Shown here piece by piece: positions 55,309 to 64,000 of a stretch of 64,000 nt of DNA. Position 1 is the stretch's first letter, and each line of letters starts with the position of its first letter. Made by a program: the position numbers and the translations under genes. This DNA comes from Aralia elata. Taxonomy: Eukaryota > Streptophyta > Magnoliopsida > Apiales > Araliaceae. The stretch spans positions 18,967,206 through 19,031,205 of the forward strand of contig CM068388.1 in NCBI GenBank assembly GCA_034770075.1, written 5' to 3'. Below the pieces are notes generated by a model. It was not told the DNA's origin. It made no database searches and worked only from the letters and a program-made list of their open reading frames with translations.

Positions 55309-55822
55309 TATGGGTGAGTATTCGGTTTAGCAGAACCAAATTGCCTATTCGGTTATAACCAAATACCGAATTATATACAGTTTTACTATCCGAAGTATTC
55401 GAAATTAGCACTATCTGAATAACCGAAAACCAAATTATACTATTCGATTATTCGGTATATAACCAAAATATGAATTTATTTTTACCAACAAAAAAATTCA
55501 TTTCTAATTTCACACTAAAGTTTTCAAACAATATTTAATAAAAACCCACAACCATAATAATTCATAAACTAGTTTAATAATTTTAAATTTAACACTACAT
55601 AAGTACATAATCATATGACAAAGTTAATTTATTTTTTTTAATATCTAATTCGGTTATTCGGATATATATCCGAATAGCAAAATTTTAAAAACTGTAACAG
55701 AACCCGAATACTGAATAGTTAAACGGTTATAACCGAATTAAGTAAAATAACCGAAATAATTCAGTTAAAAAAATTCGGTTCGGTTAGGTAATTCGATTTT
55801 ACCCGTTTTTTACTCACCCCTA
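55309..55822. mobile_element. hAT-type MITE with perfect 8-bp TSD
   Basis: The ends TATGGGTGAGTA and TACTCACCCCTA are inverted repeats. CTAGTGGT is duplicated exactly at 55301-55308 and 55823-55830. The interior is rich in TTCGGTTAT and ATAACCGAA in both orientations. It is 514 bp, with no transposase. Confidence 0.9.
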
Positions 55823-55927
55823 CTAGTGGTTGGAAACTTCTTTCTTCATGTAGCTTGGTTACTTTTAAAATCTTCTAACTTTTACCGGATAGACTAGAAT
55901 ATGTGACTTTGCACAATAAAAACTCAT

Positions 55928-56013
55928 TTGGAGGTTAGCCTAGTGGTTAAAACTGAGGTATCGAGACCTAGGTCTCAAATTCAATTATCACTAGGTGAGT
56001 TGAAAAAAAAAAG
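55928..56013 (+). mobile_element. tRNA-derived SINE (short or truncated)
   Basis: GAGGTTAGCCTAGTGGTTAA carries an RNA polymerase III A box (TAGCCTAGTGG). A degraded B-box-like stretch (GGTCTCAAATTCAA) follows at tRNA-like spacing, and an A-rich tail (56003-56012) ends it. Confidence 0.65.
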
Positions 56014-56102
56014 ATGAATTATGTCAATTTTAAATTTAAAAATGTCACAAATTGATATTTAAAAAGTCAATATTAATCTTATAAATCGAAACGGATGGAG
56101 TA
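56014..56102. mobile_element. Half of a Stowaway-like MITE
   Basis: Only the right end (AAATCGAAACGGATGGAG-TA) is clear. No matching left end is seen. Confidence 0.45.
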
Positions 56103-56248
56103 TAATAATAATCTTTTTGCTCCATGTCCATTCTCTTTATTGAAAATATATGATCTCGGATTTTCACTTGAATAGACGCAATTTGGACGATATGATTGCA
56201 TGCGGATTGTAACATGCAAATATAGTTGTTATTTAAACAAGTAGAATT

Positions 56249-56607
56249 TAGAGTGTTCAAATTAAACTACCATGATCTAACGCTCCTTATTAAATACTAA
56301 TGTTAATAAATTGAACGTGAAATTTCTATACACACGAACCAATGCAGAATAGTCCATACTATATTCCTTTTATGTCTTCTCTCTTTAATTTCTCAAATAT
56401 GATTTCTGTTTCACTTATTCAAAATTCGGATCGTTCAAATTAAACTACCATGATCTAATGCTCCTTATTAAATTTTAATGCTCATAAACAGAATGTGAAA
56501 TTCCTATACACACGAACCGGTGCAAAATCGTCCATAAAACTTTTTATATATATATCTTCACTATTTTCTCAAATACGGCTTCTGTTTCACTAATTTAGAT
56601 AAGAATT
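56249..56607. repeat. Tandem duplication, about 180-bp unit
   Basis: TTCAAATTAAACTACCATGA occurs at about 56253 and 56433. The two units align through TACACACGAACC and TCTGTTTCACT. They are about 85% alike by eye. Confidence 0.85.
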
Positions 56608-57536
56608 ATTCGATACCATCAACTTTACATCTTATTGTTATCATCTCAATACACTTGATTAATAAACTCAAGAAAGTGTAATTAAAAGACTCAAGTTTTG
56701 ATTGATTATTCATATAAATTTCATCAGTTTCTTTCATAAACACACACACACACACATATATATATATATGAGTAAATGATTCATAGCAAATATATTTCCT
56801 ATGAATCAATTTTGGACAAAGATATCTATAGCCATCCATTAGATTAATCAATAGTCAAGATTAAATCTTGGAACTCGGTCGTCATTTGTTAGTAGCGCGA
56901 ATGTCACTACTAGTAATAGCGATGACGAGATTACAATTTTGTCTCTAATTTTAGTAAAAATAATTACAAAATTGTCATCATCTGCTATTAATAGTAACGG
57001 ATGCACATCTAATTGTTTTGAACGCCCCATCATAAAGAATTGAGCCGGTCAAACTTAAGTCATCCACTACTAATTGTTACCTAGTTAAGTATTTGTTGTT
57101 TGATTTATCAGTGTAAATATAACTAACTATTGATTTGTATGCTCACACTTGCATATGGCATTTCTCTCTCCCTTCCCTTTGCCATGTCTACAAAGAAAAT
57201 TATCTTCTAATGACACGAGTTGCAAAATAAAGTTGGAGAAATTAACTCTTAAATAAAATCTTGATAAACTCAAATTCATTTTTATTGAAAAATTCCCAAC
57301 AATAAGTGTGATAAAGTAAGAAGGCAGTAGGTTTTCACAATAAACGATTTTCAACGATAAGTATGACTCAAAATAACACTATATAACTTTTCACATAAAT
57401 TAATAAATACCAATACAAACTTCTGAATATGACGGAGGTAACAATATTGCAAGATTTTTGAACAGTCCATTATTTATCCCAAATTCTGATTCAGTGAACA
57501 AGCTTGTGAGGAAAACTGAGGCTCTATACGTTTTCT
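56608..57536. other. Intergenic DNA downstream of the receptor kinase, no gene seen
   Basis: AT-rich, with an (AC)n(AT)n microsatellite at 56742-56770. A short inverted arrangement around 56880-57000 (AGTAGCGCGAATGTC and ATAGTAACGG) may be an old MITE. Confidence 0.4.
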
Positions 57537-58214
57537 CTAAATTTGCATAAGCTGATCTCTGCCAAAAGAAAATGTGATGTTTAGAAAGGAATATCCAAAA
57601 TCTATAAAAATATTTGTGCTTTGTCTTATTTCAAAAATTAAAACTTTTTGAGTTTACTTCTTATGAAGAAATAAAGACAAATATTTTGAATTCCATAAGT
57701 TGGCCACTTAGTTTAAAACATGAATACTTTTTCTCTATACCTTAATTGCCTTACTGAAATTGCATGAAGAGATTTATTTATAGGTTTGCAAGCTATTAAC
57801 TCTTGTGACACGACAAGCATGGTTGGTCGCGCTTTAGGATCTAAGCGTACACATGCAAAGCCCAATGAAAGAACCCGAATAATATCCTGCTCAACTAGTC
57901 GAGTAGCTGGATGGGAGAGGCGAGGATCCAACATATCTTTCAACATTATATCTTGAGCAGAAGATGACTTTGGAGGTGAGAGTAGCTCTGCTGGATGCTT
58001 TCCCATCATTATTTCAATAGCCACTACCCCAAAGCTGTAGATATCACACTTTTCACTCACAACCATAGTGTAAGCAAGTTCTGCATGGTCAAAAAACTTG
58101 TTGAGCAATTCTACAGTCTCATTTTAGTTGTTCTATTTTTCAAAATATGCGGCACAACTTTTTTAAGGTATGGTAAATATATATGAATACATATACGTAT
58201 ACACACACATACAC

Positions 58215-58254
<40 letters not shown>
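58215..58254. repeat. (ATCT)n microsatellite
   Basis: Ten uninterrupted ATCT units. Confidence 0.97.
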
Positions 58255-58255
<1 letters not shown>

Positions 58256-59756
58256 CACTTACTATAATTAAATAGACAATTTAGTCCGTCCTCTCTTTTA
58301 TTGGTTCGACCTATTACTTTCCTACTTTAAATCAAAAAATATTTTTTTACTTTAAATCAAAAATTATTTTTCCTACATTATTGCTTTTCCTATTTTAAGT
58401 CAAAAAAATTATTTTTCCCTATTTTAAGTCAAAAATTACTTTTCCACATTAGGCCAAAACCTAATCCATTTACATACATATACATGTTATCGTTGAATCA
58501 GCTTTATTAGAGGAAAGGTTTAACTTGAGGAGAAAGCTTTGTGAATCCTGGTAGCAGGGCCTCTTATTAGCATCATTGACCATCGGATAATTCTGCAAAG
58601 GTGCATCTGGTAATAGATAAGCTGATACAGTTTAGTTTACTATTGTTGTGATTTGTTATTTTTAGTCGTATGTTAAGTGTGTGTCCCCCTTTCTTTTTCT
58701 CTTACTATGAAAACCTTCTAAAGTGGCTGCTACTTTTCCCATGGGAAAAAAAATATACTCCCTTTGTACTAGATCAAGTCTTATTTTTTAAAGTCAAGTA
58801 AGATAATCCCAAGTTCAAAATTGATCCAATTAATTTTCTTTCTAAAATATAATAAATTGTCTAATTAGTAATAAATTTTAGATAATTTATAATTTTTAAT
58901 ATCGTATCGTCTAAATTTAAATGAATTCATGCTAGCATGTACATCCATGCAAAATACAAGGTCTTATGTTAAAATTACGATATTATTGAATTGTTATTGT
59001 TAATATATTATTGTCATTGTTATTTTATATTATATTATATTATTTCTAATAAGAATCAATAATATAGTTTTAATATGTTGTTTAATTTGAATATGTTACT
59101 ATTATTGAAATATAAGTATCATTGTGTTTCAAGTATAAGTATGCTTTTATTATTACTTACATAATATAATTTTAGAAGTAAACTATTTTCTTACAAGGAT
59201 TGTCTTACCTAATATTTAATTTTTACTATAATTATAAATATAATATATTTACCAACTATATAACTCAATTATTAAAGAAAAATAAAAATTACTTAACTTT
59301 ATCCAATAATATATTTATAAGAGAATATACTAAAAATTCAACAACATCATAAGATCATCTTACCTGATATTAATTTGTTATAATTATTAAATAAAATTTT
59401 ATTAGTACTTAGATAATATAATTTGAGAACGTAATATTTTTTTCTCACAGATCATCTTACCTAACTTTTGTTACTATCATTAAAATATAAGTGTAACTAT
59501 ATTTCAAGTATAATCAAAATTTAATTTATTATTACTTAGATAACATAATTTTTGAAGAAAATTATGTTTTTATGAGAATCATTTATCTAGAAATCCAATA
59601 ATATATTTATTAAAAAGTACAATAAAATATCGACAATATCATTATTCTAAAATAAAATCATGTGCTTTGCACTGGGTGTACTTTGATACGTATTTGAAAC
59701 TTAAAATTTGAGATTTTCATAAATTCATGCATAACCTATTTTTTTCGACTTATATA

Positions 59757-61407
59757 TCTATACACTATAATTAAATAAACAATTTGGTTTGTCCTAATCT
59801 TTTGCGGTTTGACCTTTGACTTTTCTTATATTAGGTCAATTTTTATTATTTATCTATCCAAATAAGAAACAAGAATTAGTAATATAGTTTTGTAAAGAAA
59901 CTAGAATTAGTAATATAGTTTTATGTTAGGTCAACTTTTATTATTTATCTATCCAATTTTTTTTGTTTGGTTCAACATTTGACTTTTCTACATTAAGTCT
60001 ACATTTATTACATAATTCAAATCAGAAATAGGAATTATTATCGTAATTTTATAAGAAAACAAGAATTAGTAATATAGTTATTTTATATGAAAATAATCAA
60101 AATAAGATCATTTTACTTGATATTAATTTGTTACTTAAAAATTAAAATTAATATCGTAATTTTATAAGAAAATATAAATTTGTAATGTAGTTTTATAAGA
60201 CAATAATCAAAATAATATCATTTTACATAATATTAATTGATTTCTTTTATTCAAATACGTATACAATAATACACGTTTACGTAAAATTATATTACCACTT
60301 AGATAATATAGTTTGAGAAGAAAAGAAAATTATCATGAAAATATCTACCTAGCTAAATTTGATACAATTATTAAAATATAAATATAATTGTAGTTTTGAG
60401 TATAACAAATATTTAATCATTATTTAGATGATATAATCGTTATTATTATTAAAATAAAACTATAATATACTAATCCACCATATGATTTAATTATTAAATA
60501 AAAATAATAATTACTCTATACAATAAAATTTGTAAAAATAAAATTTTAAATATCAATAATGTTATAATTGTACAACAAGACAATTCGTTCAGTTCAATCG
60601 AGTCAAAAATAAAAATTAGTGATATAGTTTACAAGGAAACAATCTATTATGCCACATTTACAATAACTTAGTATGTTATAGTATTTAATGAGTTAATCAC
60701 CACCGTTGCTCGATTTATTGTTAAAATTTTATTATAATTTTTTTGACATATAGTATATTAATTTTTTTTTACTATACTATATTACATTGCTTACAAGTTA
60801 CTCGCACAAAAGGGATCTCAAAATATTTTGCATTGAACATCAAAAATAAAGTTCATATTTAATGCATAATTTTTAGTATAAAATTTTCTTTATTTCAAAA
60901 TAAGAAATTTGAACATAGATAGCTCAAAAAACCTTTAAAAATCATAAGAAAATATGGACAAAAAATTAAGTTAAAGAATAAAAATTAAAAAAACAAAAAA
61001 TTATCATTAAAAATAATTAATTAATAAATAAATTAAAAAAGTCCAAAATATTAACATATAGAAAACAAAATAGCCTATTAAGTTAAATAAGATACTTATT
61101 CTATTTCAAAATATTAAATAAAAATATTAATAAAAAATAAATTTAAATTTTAAAAATCAAAATAAGACCATGTGCTTTGCATAGAGTATTCTTCTATTTT
61201 ATAACTAAAAGCACAATTTGGTTTGTTCGGTGCTACTATAAGTATACACATGTAATTCGTTGACAAACTATATGACTTAATTATTAAATTAAAAATTAAA
61301 TAAATATCCCATAATTATTTATAATAAAAATATTAATTTAATAAAATATTTACACTATCATAACTCAATAATAAGACCACATTCTTTGCGCAGGATGTAA
61401 ATGCTAG
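59757..61407 (+). mobile_element. Helitron-like non-autonomous element (candidate)
   Basis: It starts A|TCTATACACTATAATTAAAT and ends GCTTTGC-type hairpin remnant (CTTTGCGCAGG) then ATGCTAG|T. Those are the TC start, CTAG end and A/T insertion site expected of plant Helitrons. A similar start (ACTTACTATAATTAAATAGAC near 58256) and similar ends (GTGCTTTGCACTGGGT near 59664, GTGCTTTGCATAGAG near 61171) suggest two or three overlapping copies. There is no RepHel coding region. Confidence 0.5.
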
Positions 61408-61429
61408 TATATATAGAATTAAATATAGA

Positions 61430-61590
61430 ATTAAAGTTTCATACACTGATAGTGTATACACGAGCAATATTAGAATCATAACACCTCGTTAATTACGGAC
61501 TTATGTTGGACAAAATTACCTTATTTTTATGGCGTGTTAGGATCTTAACACCGCTTGTGTATACACTGTTAGTTTATCAAATTTTAACCC
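61430..61590. mobile_element. Small MITE with long inverted ends
   Basis: TTAAAGTTTCATACACTGAT, then AGTGTATACAC, pairs with GTGTATACACTGTTAGTTTA, then TCAAATTTTAA. It is about 160 bp; the target site is not defined. Confidence 0.65.
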
Positions 61591-61612
61591 ACATATATAT
61601 ATATAGAGAGGT

Positions 61613-61730
61613 CAGTTCTCCAACGGACCGGCTATAGCGACGGTTTTTTCCATCGCTATAGGTCTATGGCAACGGAAAAAACCGTCGCTATAGCCGGTCC
61701 GTTAACGGATCGGTCCGTTGAAGAACCGCT
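61613..61730. mobile_element. Foldback MITE with AGCGACGG motifs
   Basis: GTTCTCCAACGGACCGGCTA pairs with TAGCCGGTCCG and GGTCCGTTGAAGAAC. The core GGCTATAGCGACGGTTTTTT is mirrored exactly. It resembles the foldback element at 29932-30182 in its core words. Confidence 0.75.
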
Positions 61731-61731
61731 G

Positions 61732-61738
<7 letters not shown>

Positions 61739-61798
<60 letters not shown>
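61739..61798. repeat. (TA)n microsatellite followed by (AC)n
   Basis: About 30 TA units, then GGACACACACACGCACAAAC. Confidence 0.97.
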
Positions 61799-61800
<2 letters not shown>

Positions 61801-64000
61801 ACACACACACGCACAAACACACCTTATATCTAGCTATAATAAAATATATAAAACTTGTAATGTATAAATATAAATTCAACATTTCTTGAAATTCGTCTCG
61901 ACTTTCCAGAAAAGGGTGTTTGAACTTCACAAACTAGCCTATGATCTCAATAGTATGTTAAACTTGCAGATATATTCAATACTAGTAAAATGTTATGCAA
62001 GTCAATGTAGATTAAATTCTCTAGATTGAAATAACATTTTTAGGCTATATTAAAGTAAAAAATAAATAAATTAATAATATTACATGTGTAGACTTGTTCA
62101 CCTGGAGCAACATATCCGCAAGTGCCGGCAAGTACAGTTTGATTTGATGAATCCGGGTATAGCAATCTTGCATTTCCAAAGTCAGCAACAAAGGCCTCTA
62201 GCTTGGAGTCTAATAAGATGTTGTTACTTGATATGTCACGATGAACAATAGGTGGGTCAGTCATAATGCATGTAAGATAAAGCGTTTGCAATACCTTTCA
62301 CAATATTCACCCTCCTGGTCCAATCTAATTCGGTGGCTTCAACATCATTTCTGAGGACACAAAACAAGCTTCCCCTTTCCAAGTATTCATAAACCAAAAA
62401 CATACATCTGTGGTGTAAACAATATCCGAAAAGCTTCACAATGTTCTTATGCCTTATATTTGTTAATACTTGTACCTCATTCCTGAAACTCTTGTCAAAA
62501 GCTGGCTCTTCCGCTTCGAGTCGATGAAGTTTTTTCAGAGCCACTACTTTGCCACTAGGCAGTCTAGCTTCATACACACTACCATAGCCACCGGTTCCAA
62601 TGCAGTATCTGATGTCAAAGTCATTAGTTGCTCTAATAATGTCTTCATATGCAATACTTCCATCATAATTCCATATCGAACAAAAATCACCGTGCTTGAT
62701 TGCTTTAGCCTGGCTTTGACTTCGTTTGGCCTTTTGTCGATTAAATAATACAAGGGCAATCGTTAAGAAGGTTAGCGAAATAACGATGGGAAGAGCAATG
62801 TATAAAGTGCGCAACACTCTCTTTCTATTCTTGATGGTGTTGGTGTTGCTGACATTGTCTTGACAAGTTTGCTTTCCCTCAAGGGCATTGCCTGATAAAT
62901 CAATTGCCGTGTCTTGACAAAACTTACAAAGACAACTCGGAATTGTGCCGGAAAGATTATTGTGAGAGAGGTTCAAGTAGTTTAAGCTTGACAAATGTGC
63001 AAGTTCAACTGGAATGGTTCCATCGAAATTGTTACCACTTAATGTCAACTTGTCCAGGGAGCTGCACTTAACAAGTCCGTTTGGGATGTGTCCGCTCAGC
63101 TGATTTTCTGAGAAGTCTAGGTACTGAAGATTATTGCACTCCTTAAAAACGGGTATGCTTCCAGTAAGTTGGTTCGAGTGCAAATCAAGAGCACGAAGTT
63201 CAGAGAACAGGGAAGCCTCCATAGGTATTGAACCAGTAATATTATTTGAATCAAGGTATAAATCGGTTAGATAAGTCAATGAACCAATAGATGAAGGGAT
63301 TGAGCCGTTAAACTGATTTGAACCGAGGTTCAAACGTCTCAAGTTGCTTAAAAGACCTAAAGACGAAGGGATTGAACCAGTAATATTATTTGAATCAAGG
63401 AATAAATGGGCTAGATAAGTCAATGAACCAATAGATGAAGGGATTGAGCAGTTAAACTGATTTGAACCGAGGTTCAAACGTCTCAAGTTGCTTAAAAGAC
63501 CTAGAAACGAAGGGATTGAACCATGAAGGTTGTTATCGCGTAGGTTTAGTATCACTAGCATCTTCAGGTTCCCTAATTCTGAAGGGATAGAACCGACGAG
63601 GTCATTCTCATAGAGGAATAGATAACGTAAGTTGGTCAAATTCCCAAATCCCAAGGGAATGAAACCACTAATTTTATTACGTGAGATGGAAAGTGATTGT
63701 AGTTGGGTGAGGTTAGCCAAGGAAGGAGGTAACTTACCTAAAAGGAGATTTGTAGAAAGGTACAAATCTGTCAAGTTGCTTAAAAGACCTAGAGATGAAG
63801 GGATTGAACCATGAAGGTTGTTATTGCTCAGGTCTAGGTCCCTTAGCATCTTCAGGTTCCCTAATTCCGAAGGGATTGAACCGACGAGGTCATTCGCATA
63901 TAGGGATAGATAACGTAAGTTGGTCAAATTCCCAAATCCTAAGGGAATGGAACCACTAATATTATTACTTGAGATGGAAAGCCATTTTAGTTGGGTGAGG

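Larger units (their letters stand above)
58081..62101 (-). other. 4-kb intron in kinase subdomain VIII, filled with repeats
   Basis: The donor is CCAG|GTGAAC and the acceptor is CATGCAG|AACTT; joining them restores APELAY in frame. The interior holds microsatellites, AT-rich Helitron-like DNA and MITEs, but no exon. Confidence 0.8.
57537..64000 (-). pseudogene. LRR receptor-like kinase (MIK2-like group), 5' end beyond window, frameshifted
   Basis: Exon 1 runs from beyond 64000 to 62102. It holds about 13 plant-type LRRs of 24 aa (NLxxLYLxxNNLxGSIPxxLG), a transmembrane helix (LYIALPIVISLTFLTIALVL, near 62760-62825), and the kinase with glycine loop GTGGYGSVYEA, VALKKL (ATP-binding Lys), HRDISSNN and DFGNARLL. 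After GTCGYVAP a GT donor at 62101 opens a 4-kb intron. Exon 2 (57741-58080) gives ELAYTMVVSEKCDIYSFGVV and the C-lobe. A tiny last exon (57537-57558) ends RDQLMQI. Lesion: in the stretch MHYD...PPIVHRD near 62260 two bases are missing, shifting the frame just before the catalytic loop. The HRD and DFG residues themselves are intact. Without the deletion it would be a normal RD kinase that perceives a ligand at the plasma membrane. A sequencing error is possible. Confidence 0.85.

Noticed and set aside
55930..56000. tRNA gene
   Set aside because: The A box is present but the B box is degraded, no cloverleaf can be closed, and an A-rich tail follows, so a SINE fits better.

Overview
This is plant nuclear DNA, almost certainly from a eudicot. 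The evidence is spliced genes with GT/AG introns, plant-specific families (an LRR receptor kinase of the MIK2-like group, a PIF-type fragment, a chloroplast M41-like metalloprotease) and dense layers of plant transposons (CACTA, Ty3/gypsy with long LTRs, Ty1/copia, Stowaway, Tourist and hAT MITEs, a SINE, a Helitron-like element). I cannot name the species. I see no complete gene that is clearly functional.

Layout. 1-5373: the right part of a CACTA element with a broken Tnp2-type transposase and a second transposon gene, ending in TAGTG. 5374-10575: a long Ty3/gypsy LTR on the minus strand, enlarged by a 1.9-kb internal tandem duplication. 10576-13798: intergenic, with one orphan ORF and a Stowaway-bounded segment. 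13799-20241: a CACTA-bounded block holding a transposase remnant, a gypsy integrase piece and exon fragments of at least four unrelated host genes (organellar ribosomal protein uL4, myosin XI, peroxisomal MFP2, an NQR-like oxidoreductase). 20242-22030: a 5'-clipped solo copia LTR. 22031-29205: a minus-strand gypsy element (gag, an extra upstream zinc-knuckle ORF, PBS and a 4.5-kb LTR).

29206-30603: AT-rich DNA with a foldback MITE. 30609-36721: a complete but decayed copia element with perfect TSDs. 37035-37317: a Tourist-like MITE. 37419-37754: a PIF-like exon fragment. 38091-42515: a multi-exon minus-strand M41-like protease gene, disabled by two frameshifts and a lost splice acceptor. A gypsy solo LTR (42580-54917) sits just upstream of its first recognisable exon, and a 9-kb copia element (43191-52171) is nested inside that LTR. 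Both insertions have matching 5-bp TSDs. 55014-57536: MITEs, a SINE and a tandem duplication. 57537 to beyond 64000: an LRR receptor-like kinase on the minus strand. It has a 2-nt deletion just before the HRD loop and a 4-kb transposon-filled intron within the kinase domain; its 5' end lies outside the window.

The genes do not form a pathway. The story is one of nested transposition, capture of gene pieces by a CACTA-type block, and slow decay of two resident genes.
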